From Verrucosispora sp. WMMD573 (GTDB taxonomy: Bacteria > Actinomycetota > Actinomycetes > Mycobacteriales > Micromonosporaceae), in the NCBI RefSeq assembly GCF_027497175.1, contig NZ_CP114901.1, positions 5,022,001-5,086,000 on the forward strand: 64,000 nt of DNA, written 5' to 3'. Below the pieces are notes generated by a model, which worked only from the letters and a program-made list of their open reading frames with translations, searched no databases and had not been told where the DNA came from. Made by a program: the position numbers and the translations under genes. Positions 50,320 to 58,210 of the stretch are shown piece after piece (within the stretch, counting starts at the first letter, position 1; every line of letters starts with the position of its first letter).

Positions 50320-53036
50320 ATACCAACCTCCGGTTGGGTAGTCAGTCCGGTGGGATGCCGCACCATCCACGGCGCCGTCGAGACGTCCGCCGCAGTGATC
50401 CGGGTGGGATGGAAGCCGTGTCGACCGGCCAGTTCCAGGGCGGACAGCACACCGTCGACCGAGAGTCCGCCGTAGGACGGGCTCGCCGCGGCCGGTTCCA
50501 GGCCGAGCAGAATGGTCTCGGCCAGGCACGAGTAGACGATGCCCGGCGGCAGCGTGATGCCCGGGAAGTGTGGTGTCTGCCCATCGGGGAGCCGGACCCG
50601 GCCACCGGACACGAGGGTGACGTTCGGCAGATCCGCCACCGCCGGGTGCGCGTCGCCCGGCACCGCGAGATCGCAGACGAGAACGTCCCGGTCGGCCGCC
50701 AGGTGGCTCGGCAGGATGACCGGGTCGGCCGCGTTCGTGGCGCTCACCACGATCGGGCAGTCACGCAACGCGTCGAGGTCCTCGGCGACCGAGACGTCGA
50801 CCAGGTGCGCCATCCGTTTCGCGACCGCGGCGAGCCTGCGCCCGGATCCGGGTCGGCCGACGAGGACGAGCGAGTCGCAGTGCGGGGCGACCAGGTCGGC
50901 CATCACCGCGCCGATGTTGCCGATGCCGCCCACCAGCCCGACCCGACGCGTACCGGAACCGCTGCTGCTCAGGTGGCGTTGGAGCAGGTCGTACGCGCAG
51001 GCCGCGGTGAGCGAGTTGCCGGAGGTGACGCGTACCTCGTGCTCGATCACGTCCCGCCCGGCACCGGTGACGATCGAGGTGTAGCCGCCCAGGCCGACCA
51101 CGTCGCCGCCGAGGGCGACGCCCAACTCCACCGCGTCCAGTACCGTCCGGGACAACCAGGGCCGATGCCCCGCACGCAGCGCGTCGACCGCCTGGGCGGC
51201 GGTGAACGGCACCGCCACCACGCTGACATCGGCCACGCGCCCGGTCGCTGAGGTCACCCGGTGCCGGACCACCTCGAACGGATTCAGTTCGCCACGCATC
51301 CGGTCCAGGGCCGCCGCGCACCGCCTGTCCGACCACTCCGCCAGTTCGGGTGCCAGGGAGCGCACCGTGGACGCGTTGTCGAGATTGGCGAGGAACACCA
51401 CGTGCGGAACGTCCTCGTCGCGGCGCTTCCGGCGGGCACGGGGAGGCGACGGCACATGCTGACGCGGTCGCCAGGCTCCCGTCGGTGGCACGGCCAGGTG
51501 CGACAGCAACGTCGCGTAGTCACCCTTGGCGAGCAGGCCGGCCACGTCGTCGAAGGCCGCGACGGCCCGCTCGATGTCCTCGGGTTCGAGCAGAGCGGAC
51601 GGCTGCACGCGTACGGTCGTGGGCGCGGACAGGGTCGGCATGACCCGCACCTGATGTGCGCGCAGTAACCGACCCGCGATCAGGAAACCGAGCGACTCGG
51701 CGTCGAAGACGGCGCGCAACAGGGCCGACTCGGGCTGCGGCAGACGAAACTCCACGCCGATGAGCAGCCCCCGACCGCGGACCTCCACGACCGCCTCCGG
51801 CCACCGCGCCGCCACCTTGGCGAGTCGGTCCCGCAGCTCCGCGCCGGTCGCGGCGATGCGGTCGCGATGACTCTCGTAGAGCTCCAGCGCGGCCGTGGCG
51901 ATCAGCGCGGAGAAGTCGTCCTCGGCGAAGGTGGACGTGTGGTGTCGGCCGAAGTCGGCGACGTAACGGTCGGTGGCGACCATCATCGCCGAGATCTTGG
52001 TCAGTCCACCGCCGAGCGACTTCGACAACAGATAGTAGTCGGCGACCACACCGGACGGCTCGGACGCCAGGAACGTGCCGGTACGACCCATGCCGCACTG
52101 GATCTCATCGAACACCAGCGCGGCATCGTGCCGGTCGGCCAGCCTCCGCAGAGCGGCGAGGGTCTCGGTCGGAACTTCCCGCACCCCGGCCTCGCCCTGC
52201 ACCGGCTCGGCGAAACAGGCCGCCACCGTTGACAGGTTGCGGGCCCGGGACTGCGGCACCCCGTCCGCGTCCACGGTGACGGTGCAGACCTCGACCAGCC
52301 GGTCGTCCAGCGCCGCCACCACCGCCTCGGGCGTCCAGTCGGACAGCCGCACCCGCCGGGGTCCCGGCACGTGCAGGTCCTCGGGCACGTTGGAGCCGTG
52401 GGTCAGGGTGCCCGCGGCGGTCGTCTTGCCGTGGAACGCGTCGCGCAGCGAGACCAGCACCGGCTCGGCCCGCAGCAGCTCGGTGATCTTCTCGATCGCC
52501 TCACCGACCACCTCGCCGCAGCGGCGTCCGGTCGCCGGCCCGCTGCCGCACGGAGAGTCGACGATGCCGTCGCGGTGCAGCCGGCGCAGGGACCGTTCGA
52601 GCTCTTCCCGCAGCGCGCCGAGCCGCCTGCGTCGTTCGACCACGGCGTGCTTGACCGCGGCCTCCACCGCCTCCGCACCGGTGGACCCGAGCGTCACGAC
52701 GTAGTCCACGCCGGTGGTGGCCCGCACGAGCGCCGACAGCTTCGCGGCCAGCACTGCCGCCCCCGGGCGGATGCTGGCCTGCGCGTTGAAGGGAAGCTGC
52801 TCGTCGAGGCACCGTCGGGCCACCGCGACCAGCGCCGGATGGTTGTGCCCGAACAGCGAGGAGCCCGCACCGCCGACCAGGTCGAGGACCTGGTCGGCGG
52901 TCTCGGCCCCGTCCGCCGATTCCGGCGTGAGGTGGTCGCCGTGCCCGCGGCGGTACGCCACGTCGAGGTTGAGTGCCTGGAACAGGCGGCCCAGTTCCGG
53001 GCGGGCGTAGCGACCGAAATCGAGGTCGGTGCTCAC
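50316..53036 (-). CDS. class III aminotransferase fused to acyl-ACP reductase (AAR-like)
   Basis: 906 residues from GTG 53036, overlapping the ACP 2 stop (GTGA). Residues 1-500: class III PLP aminotransferase with FDEIQCGMGRTG (Asp310) and Lys339 in LLSKSLGGG; an extra Arg/Glu-rich stretch of about 50 residues (135-188) splits the usual fold. Residues about 535-906: cyanobacterial acyl-ACP reductase-like, with VTSATGRV, GLGGYTSIV, VTSGNSLTAAC, nucleotide loop VGGIGNIG and Cys837 in YSCLAETILL, equivalent to the catalytic Cys of that family. The reductase should release an acyl-ACP as an aldehyde, which the aminotransferase turns into an amine. Substrate inferred to be fatty acyl-ACP. Confidence 0.88.
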   Translation of the reverse strand: MSTDLDFGRYARPELGRLFQALNLDVAYRRGHGDHLTPESADGAETADQVLDLVGGAGSSLFGHNHPALVAVARRCLDEQLPFNAQASIRPGAAVLAAKLSALVRATTGVDYVVTLGSTGAEAVEAAVKHAVVERRRRLGALREELERSLRRLHRDGIVDSPCGSGPATGRRCGEVVGEAIEKITELLRAEPVLVSLRDAFHGKTTAAGTLTHGSNVPEDLHVPGPRRVRLSDWTPEAVVAALDDRLVEVCTVTVDADGVPQSRARNLSTVAACFAEPVQGEAGVREVPTETLAALRRLADRHDAALVFDEIQCGMGRTGTFLASEPSGVVADYYLLSKSLGGGLTKISAMMVATDRYVADFGRHHTSTFAEDDFSALIATAALELYESHRDRIAATGAELRDRLAKVAARWPEAVVEVRGRGLLIGVEFRLPQPESALLRAVFDAESLGFLIAGRLLRAHQVRVMPTLSAPTTVRVQPSALLEPEDIERAVAAFDDVAGLLAKGDYATLLSHLAVPPTGAWRPRQHVPSPPRARRKRRDEDVPHVVFLANLDNASTVRSLAPELAEWSDRRCAAALDRMRGELNPFEVVRHRVTSATGRVADVSVVAVPFTAAQAVDALRAGHRPWLSRTVLDAVELGVALGGDVVGLGGYTSIVTGAGRDVIEHEVRVTSGNSLTAACAYDLLQRHLSSSGSGTRRVGLVGGIGNIGAVMADLVAPHCDSLVLVGRPGSGRRLAAVAKRMAHLVDVSVAEDLDALRDCPIVVSATNAADPVILPSHLAADRDVLVCDLAVPGDAHPAVADLPNVTLVSGGRVRLPDGQTPHFPGITLPPGIVYSCLAETILLGLEPAAASPSYGGLSVDGVLSALELAGRHGFHPTRITAADVSTAPWMVRHPTGLTTQPEVGI

Positions 53037-53293
53037 GGCTGGCCGATCCCGTTTCCGACCCGTACGGTCATCGACGCGGTGACCTGGTCCACGACGTCAC
53101 GCAGTGTGTGCATAGACGCCGCCTGTCCATCGGACATCTGCACCTCGAAGAGGGACTCCATCTCCACGATCAGATCGATCGACCGCACGGAGTCCAGGCC
53201 GTAATCCGCCAGTGGCGTGTCCGGATCCAACTCCGGCACCTGCAACCGACGACGGAACAGTTCGTCAACCACATCCAGAACTTCGCGATCCAC
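53033..53293 (-). CDS. acyl carrier protein 2
   Basis: 86 residues from GTG 53293 (GGAGGGGGA six bases upstream). Canonical site YGLDSVRSIDLIVEMESLF with Ser at the phosphopantetheine position. It is translationally coupled to the aminotransferase-reductase fusion, so it is the probable presenter of the acyl chain to the reductase domain. Confidence 0.88.
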   Translation of the reverse strand: MDREVLDVVDELFRRRLQVPELDPDTPLADYGLDSVRSIDLIVEMESLFEVQMSDGQAASMHTLRDVVDQVTASMTVRVGNGIGQP

Positions 53294-53395
53294 TGCGCTC
53301 CCCCTCCTCACGCAAAGCGCCGTCCCGCCCGGCGCTTCGACAGCCGCCTCGTCGGTCGAGCGCGCCTCGACCGGGCCTTCCCGACCGTCACCTGG

Positions 53396-54262
53396 TCAGG
53401 CACGGGTTTCGACCTCGTCGATGAACTTCGCGACCAACGCCTGGAAACCCGCCGTGTCGTCCAGGAACGGCAGGTGGCCCGCTCCCGGCATGATCTCGTA
53501 GCGACCGTTGGGAAACTTCTCGGCCAGTTCCTTGGCCCCGGAAGGGCTCAGCAACACGTCGTCGTCACCAATGACCACCAGGGTCGGTGCCTCGATCTGA
53601 GCCAACACGTCCGCGCTCGTCTCGCCGGTCAGTGCCAGCTTCAACCCGTTGACCAGATCCTCCTTCGTCGACAGAGCCAGGAAGCTCTCCCGCAGTCCGA
53701 GGAAACCCGGGGTGCCCAACTCTTCGATCATTTCCGCGCCGAACACCTCCGGGTACAGGTGCGCGTACAGCGCCGCCATCCCGTGCTGCTCCAGCGTCAG
53801 CAGCCACGCCCGCTGCACCAGACGATGACGACGCATTCCCCGGGGGCCGAGCGCCGGCCCGGCCAGCACGATCCCCTTGACCCGGTCCGGGTGCTTCAGG
53901 GCCACATCCCGCGCCAACACCGTGGAGATCGAGGTCGACAACAGGTACGCCTGGTCGATCTCCAGCGCATCCAGCAGCCCGACGACGTCCTCGACGTGCT
54001 CGTCCCACGTCGGGTACTTCTCCGGGTGCGACGACCGGCCATGACCGCACAGGTCGTAGCTCACCACGCGATGGCCCACCGACAACTCGTCCGTGAACAC
54101 CCGCCACGTCGGAGTGGTCATGAAGAAGTTGTTGAGCGTCAGGACGACCGGACCGGCACCTGTCGACTCGTAGTACAGCTCGACACCCTCCCGCCCACGG
54201 GCCCGCACCGCGTCCTCGCGGTACGCCACCTCAAGACGCTCGAGAACCTCACCAGCAGACAC
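53396..54262 (-). CDS. alpha/beta hydrolase
   Basis: 288 residues from GTG 54262 with AAGGGGG upstream; the frame is open to 54331 but that part overlaps the NMO gene. Motifs: NNFFMTTPTW, SYDLCGHGRS, the elbow region LLSTSIST (Ser in place within a weak GxSxG: STSIS), VIGDDDVLLSP (Asp) and GAGHLPF (His). It looks like a pathway thioesterase, hydrolase or acyltransferase. The elbow lacks the usual glycines, which is odd. A collapsed second copy exists at 49216. It is next to the nitronate-monooxygenase-like gene (10-bp gap). Confidence 0.82.
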   Translation of the reverse strand: MSAGEVLERLEVAYREDAVRARGREGVELYYESTGAGPVVLTLNNFFMTTPTWRVFTDELSVGHRVVSYDLCGHGRSSHPEKYPTWDEHVEDVVGLLDALEIDQAYLLSTSISTVLARDVALKHPDRVKGIVLAGPALGPRGMRRHRLVQRAWLLTLEQHGMAALYAHLYPEVFGAEMIEELGTPGFLGLRESFLALSTKEDLVNGLKLALTGETSADVLAQIEAPTLVVIGDDDVLLSPSGAKELAEKFPNGRYEIMPGAGHLPFLDDTAGFQALVAKFIDEVETRA

Positions 54263-54272
54263 AGCATCCCCC

Positions 54273-55250
54273 TTATCCCAGTTCAATACGTTCAGCAGCA
54301 GGAAGTACGCCGGCGAACCCGGCGACGACATCGGCTGCCGACGTCTCGCCGGAGACCGATTCGCACGACAGGCCGCAGTACATCGCCATCTCCTCGATGC
54401 GGCCGGTGGTCGCCACGGTGGGCACCGCGGCGCTGAAGCGGGGCACCAGGTACGAACGGTCCTCGACCTTCGTCCGGCCGATGAACTTCTTCGGTTGCCC
54501 CGGGTCCTCGGTCACCGGTGTGGCCAGCACCCGGTGCCGCCGACCCGGCCACCCGATCTCGTAGACGTCGGTGATCACGGTGTCGGCGCCGTCCGCCGCG
54601 CAGACCGCCGTCTTGAAGTGGGGATGGGCCCAGGACTCCCGGGCCACGACGAACGCCGTCCCCAGCAGCACGCCGTCGGCTCCGGCGGCTATCGCCTGCT
54701 CGGCGTCGGCCGGGGACCCGATGCCACCCGCTGCCACCACGCAGGCGGTGGGCACCCGGTCGCGCAGCCGGGCGACCAACTCGTCGCGGCGCGACACACC
54801 GAGCAGGTGTCCGCCTGCCTCGATGCCCTGCGCCACCACGACAGCGCCCCGTTCCGCCACCCGTACGCCATCGTCCACGGTGCCGACCTGGACCACGAGA
54901 GCCCGGCCGGTGGCGGCGACGCGCTCGAACACCGTCTCCTCGGGCATGCCGAACAGCGACACGTAGACGTGCGGCGGAGTCTCGGCGAGCACCTGCGCCA
55001 CCTGGCGGTCGAGGTCGTCGGGACCGACCACCTCCGGGATGAGATTCACTCCGACCGGTCGCGACGTGCCCGCGACCAACCGGCTCAGCACCGCTGACAG
55101 TGCCTCACCCATCAGCTTGTAGCCGCCCACGCAGCCGGCCGCTCCGGCGTTGGAGACCGCGCACGCCAGCTCCGTGCCCGCGACGCCACCCATGCCCGAC
55201 TGGAGCAGGGCCACGTCGGTGCCGAGCACCGTCGCCACGCTCGATCGCAT
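54273..55250 (-). CDS. nitronate monooxygenase-like (2-nitropropane dioxygenase) flavoprotein
   Basis: 325 residues from ATG 55250, sharing one base with the preceding stop (TGATG). FMN TIM-barrel family signatures: SGMGGVAG..LACAVSNAGAAG, QGIEAGGHLLG (the His is the catalytic base in nitronate monooxygenases), AGGIGSPADAEQAIAAGADGVLLGTAFV. The family oxidises alkyl nitronates or, in some pathways, acts as enoyl reductase (FabK branch). Sitting with an AurF-like N-oxygenase, a role on a nitro or other N-oxygenated intermediate, or its detoxification, is attractive but unproven. Confidence 0.85.
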   Translation of the reverse strand: MRSSVATVLGTDVALLQSGMGGVAGTELACAVSNAGAAGCVGGYKLMGEALSAVLSRLVAGTSRPVGVNLIPEVVGPDDLDRQVAQVLAETPPHVYVSLFGMPEETVFERVAATGRALVVQVGTVDDGVRVAERGAVVVAQGIEAGGHLLGVSRRDELVARLRDRVPTACVVAAGGIGSPADAEQAIAAGADGVLLGTAFVVARESWAHPHFKTAVCAADGADTVITDVYEIGWPGRRHRVLATPVTEDPGQPKKFIGRTKVEDRSYLVPRFSAAVPTVATTGRIEEMAMYCGLSCESVSGETSAADVVAGFAGVLPAAERIELG

Positions 55251-56077
55251 CAGCCCAGGCTCTCCACTGCGGACAGCGCGGCCTCGACACCACCGAAGCG
55301 CGCGGTGAGCGTGTGCACCCACCGCTCGACGCCGAACGCCAGACAACTGGTGTGGGCGGTATCGGCGCCGGCCTGGATCTCGCACCGCTCGCCGAAGAAG
55401 TTCCGGTGGTAGTTGACCGAGCCGATGGCCAGGCCGTCGACGACGAACTCCTCCTTCACCGGGAACAACCGCTGCATCTTCGCCTTGCCGCTGTTCTTGT
55501 CGAAGAACGGGTCCGTGGCCACCTCGAGCTTGACGTCAAGGCCGAGCTCGGCGCACAGCGCCAACACCGCGTCCTTGGCCCGACCGAGGTGCTGCTTGGC
55601 ACCCTCCTCCTGGCCGATGAAGACGATTTCCCGCATGGAGAAGCCGAGCAGCCGCTGTAGGCCGTCGTAGTGCTCCTCGTTGCGGAAACAGGTGCCCAAC
55701 GTGGTCCGCAGGACTCCGTCTGCCGGCAGCACCGACCCGGCCAGGTCCAGGTAGATCGCGTAGCAGGCGGCCGAGGGCAGGGCGAACTCGGCGGGCCGCA
55801 GCACGTCGGCCGGCACCTGTTCCAACGGCCGGGACGCCCCAGCCAGCAGGCTGCCCACCCGCTCCGGGTCGAGCCGAGCGGCCGCCAACCCGAGATGCGG
55901 GAAGTTGTCGTAGTAGTCGAAGGTGTCCAGGTCGCGGGTGCGCAGCAGGAACGGGAACCGGAACTCCTCGGCACTCCAGCCGTCTCCGAGTCGCCGGAAC
56001 ACCGCGTCGATCGCCCTCAGCAATCGCAGCTGGCCGCCGTCGAGGACCCGCAGGCCATTGTCGGTAACGGTAGTCAT
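55250..56077 (-). CDS. amino acid:[carrier protein] ligase (seryl-tRNA-synthetase-like)
   Basis: 275 residues. It is a shortened class II synthetase core without tRNA-binding arm: motif 2 TTLGTCFRNEEHY (R132, E134), motif 3 CLAFGVERW (249-253), and zinc-ligand Cys105 and Cys245 as in atypical SerRS. Members load Gly, Ala or Ser on the phosphopantetheine of a small carrier protein encoded next door. Here it is overlapped by ACP 3 (ATGA), the obvious partner. It supplies the aminoacyl-S-carrier substrate for the diiron enzyme encoded upstream. The amino acid is not readable by eye. Confidence 0.88.
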   Translation of the reverse strand: MTTVTDNGLRVLDGGQLRLLRAIDAVFRRLGDGWSAEEFRFPFLLRTRDLDTFDYYDNFPHLGLAAARLDPERVGSLLAGASRPLEQVPADVLRPAEFALPSAACYAIYLDLAGSVLPADGVLRTTLGTCFRNEEHYDGLQRLLGFSMREIVFIGQEEGAKQHLGRAKDAVLALCAELGLDVKLEVATDPFFDKNSGKAKMQRLFPVKEEFVVDGLAIGSVNYHRNFFGERCEIQAGADTAHTSCLAFGVERWVHTLTARFGGVEAALSAVESLG

Positions 56078-56307
56078 GACGCCGCCTTCTGCTTCAGAAA
56101 CCGCGCCCCGATCGCGTTGAGGGTGCGGAAGTCGTCGAGGTCGAGGTCCTCGGGGTCGATCGACTCGCCGGTCAGTTCCTCCAGCAGGAAGATGAACTCG
56201 ACGAAGGCGAGCGAGTTGATCGCCCGGCTGTCGATCAGGTCGAGGTCGTCGTCCAGCTTGTCGAGTTTGGGATTGCGGTCCAGGATGAAGTCCCGCACCG
56301 CCTGCAT
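56074..56307 (-). CDS. carrier protein 3 (aminoacyl acceptor)
   Basis: 77 residues from ATG 56307. MQAVRDFILDRNPKLDKLDDD...INSLAFVEFIFLLEELTGESIDPEDLDLDDFRTL is a compact ACP with the Ser in a NSLAFVEF site, where Asn replaces the usual Asp. It lies 11 bp after the diiron-enzyme gene and overlaps the ligase gene by 4 bp. The very acidic helix III region is typical of stand-alone carriers used by tRNA-synthetase-like ligases. Confidence 0.85.
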   Translation of the reverse strand: MQAVRDFILDRNPKLDKLDDDLDLIDSRAINSLAFVEFIFLLEELTGESIDPEDLDLDDFRTLNAIGARFLKQKAAS

Positions 56308-56318
56308 CGGTTCGGTCC

Positions 56319-57197
56319 TCACTTGACCAGTTCCCTGCCCACGCCGGCCTTCGTCAGGAAGCTGCGCGTCCGCTTGAGGATCCGCTCGTGCGCGGCGTGT
56401 CGGGCCGGGTGCTCCAGTGCTCGGCGGCGCAGCGCCAACGCGTCCGGGATGCCGGCGTCGCGGTAGGCCGCCGGGTTGTAGAGCGTGGCGATGCTGTACC
56501 GCAGGTAGTTCTCCAGGTACTCGGCGACCAGCGGCACTTCGGCCGGGTCGCGCTTGGCCACCTGACCGAGCAGGTTGGTGAAGATCATCCGCCCGAACGC
56601 CACGTGCCGGCTCTCGTCCTGGTGGTGCACGCGGTTGATCTCGCGGGCGATGTGCGGCAACGACTCGTCGGTGGCCATGTACGCGTTGTAGTGGTCCACG
56701 ATCTCCTCGAAGATGAGGATGCGGGCGAACACCACCAGCTCGCGGGCCACCTGCGACAGGTGTTCCACCGAGTCGGCCTGCAGGGACGGCTGGGCCGGGT
56801 ACAGCTTGCCGCCATAACGCAGGCAGAACTGCGCGAAGAACCACATGTGCTCGTTTTCCTCACCGATGAAGTGGTGCAGGAACTCCGAGACGTTCGCGTA
56901 GGTCCGCTCGTGGATGCGCATCACCACTTCGCTCATCAGCTCGCGGATGCCGTGGATGTTGAGGCTGAAGAAGTTGATGGCCTCGTACTTGGTCAACGCG
57001 ATCTGCTGCTCGCGGGTGAGCTCGTCCCACATGGGCGTGCCCGCGAGGGTCGTCAGGCTCTCGCTCATCCACGGCATGTCCGGCTCGATGGCGTCCGGCC
57101 AGTCGAACAACGTGTACGGGTTGTAGTAGCCGGACTCGGCCATGTGCTCGAGCCGGTCCAGCTCCAGCTCGATCGGTTCGATCTCTCGTACCGCCAT
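56319..57197 (-). CDS. AurF/CmlI-like diiron N-oxygenase
   Basis: 292 residues from ATG 57197. Ferritin-like helices carry candidate iron ligands E114xxH117 (EENEHMW), E165 (FEEIVDHYN) and H191xxxE195xxH198 (HHQDESRHVAFG), the spacing of the last trio matching AurF. AurF and CmlI oxidise aryl amines stepwise to hydroxylamine, nitroso and nitro. Lying next to an aminoacyl-carrier-protein system, it is predicted to oxidise the amino group of carrier-bound amino acid, or the fatty amine made by the fusion protein. Substrate and oxidation level are unknown; other ferritin-like hydroxylases are an alternative. Confidence 0.8.
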   Translation of the reverse strand: MAVREIEPIELELDRLEHMAESGYYNPYTLFDWPDAIEPDMPWMSESLTTLAGTPMWDELTREQQIALTKYEAINFFSLNIHGIRELMSEVVMRIHERTYANVSEFLHHFIGEENEHMWFFAQFCLRYGGKLYPAQPSLQADSVEHLSQVARELVVFARILIFEEIVDHYNAYMATDESLPHIAREINRVHHQDESRHVAFGRMIFTNLLGQVAKRDPAEVPLVAEYLENYLRYSIATLYNPAAYRDAGIPDALALRRRALEHPARHAAHERILKRTRSFLTKAGVGRELVK

Positions 57198-57238
57198 TGT
57201 CAGTCGTCCTCCCCGATAGGTGGTTCAAGAGGTCAGGT

Positions 57239-58210
57239 TCACCGCGCCGACCTGATGTCGGCACGCAGCAGCGCCGGCTGTGCCGACCCACATTCGTGGT
57301 ATCCGAAGGACGCGTTGCCGGCGGCGGTCGACGGGATGACCTTGTTGTAGATCGAGCCGAGGCACAGCTCCTGGAACTGCTCGGTGTTGGCGGACAATCG
57401 CGCCGCGAGCTGGGCCTTGGCGATGTCGACCGTCTTGGTCACGCCGTCGTCGTCCGTCACCTCGACGCATGCGTGCGGCAGGTCGAGTGCGCCGCCGAGC
57501 ACCCCGGTGAACCAGCCGCGCTTCGCCTCCGCGCGGTAGCCCGCCGCGCGGAACCGCTCGGCCAGCAGCAGGCTCGCCGCGATGCAGCTCGTCACCCCGA
57601 GTTCGTGCACCAGCGCGTAGTCGGCCTGCATCGACACGGGGATCATCTGCCAGCGGTAGCCGGCGTGCAGGTAGTCGCGGGTCAACGTGCGCAGGGTCGG
57701 GGAAACCAGCGGGGTACGCGCGCCGGTGTTGGTGACGGTCGCGGCGTACTCCGCCGACCCTTCGCTCGGCGTGAGCGGCGTGATCTCCTCCAGCTGGCCC
57801 CCGAACCGGACCACGTCGGGCCCCTCCAGCCGCCACGGCGCCACCCCCGAGCACTCGTGGCACTCCAGTCGGACCCGGAAGCTCCAGGTCTTCGGCCGCA
57901 GCAGGTCGTCGAGCGACCGGCCCGCGAACCGGAACAGCATCCGGAACGCCAGCTCCGGCTGAGTGTTCGACCGGTACGAGTACATGCCGAGGTTGTAGAG
58001 GTCGTTGGGGTCGAAGTAACGTACGCCGTCCCGCTCCTCGACCGGCAGACCGGCATCGACCAGTCGCTCCACGTCGGCCGAGTCGCAGTGCAGCATCTCC
58101 CGGGCCACCGACTCCGGCTGCGTCTTGCGCGAGAACTCTTTGGGAACGAACTCGATCGATTCGGCGACTTTTTCCCACGGCGGACACTCAGTCGCTTGTT
58201 GCTGTGGCAC
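57239..58210 (-). CDS. transglutaminase-like Cys-His-Asp protein, possible amide synthase
   Basis: 323 residues from GTG 58210, seven bases after GGGGGAGA (a TTG at 58255 is possible but weak). The C-terminal half has a transglutaminase-like triad: Cys209 in ELGVTSCIAAS, His246 in LPHACVEV and Asp262 in KTVDIA. The N-terminal half holds CHECSG, perhaps a metal or disulfide pair. In andrimid a transglutaminase-like enzyme (AdmF) makes amides between carrier-bound acyl and amine partners. First gene of the run that also encodes the diiron enzyme, carrier and ligase, it may join the aminoacyl unit to an amine. Function is inferred. Confidence 0.65.
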   Translation of the reverse strand: MPQQQATECPPWEKVAESIEFVPKEFSRKTQPESVAREMLHCDSADVERLVDAGLPVEERDGVRYFDPNDLYNLGMYSYRSNTQPELAFRMLFRFAGRSLDDLLRPKTWSFRVRLECHECSGVAPWRLEGPDVVRFGGQLEEITPLTPSEGSAEYAATVTNTGARTPLVSPTLRTLTRDYLHAGYRWQMIPVSMQADYALVHELGVTSCIAASLLLAERFRAAGYRAEAKRGWFTGVLGGALDLPHACVEVTDDDGVTKTVDIAKAQLAARLSANTEQFQELCLGSIYNKVIPSTAAGNASFGYHECGSAQPALLRADIRSAR

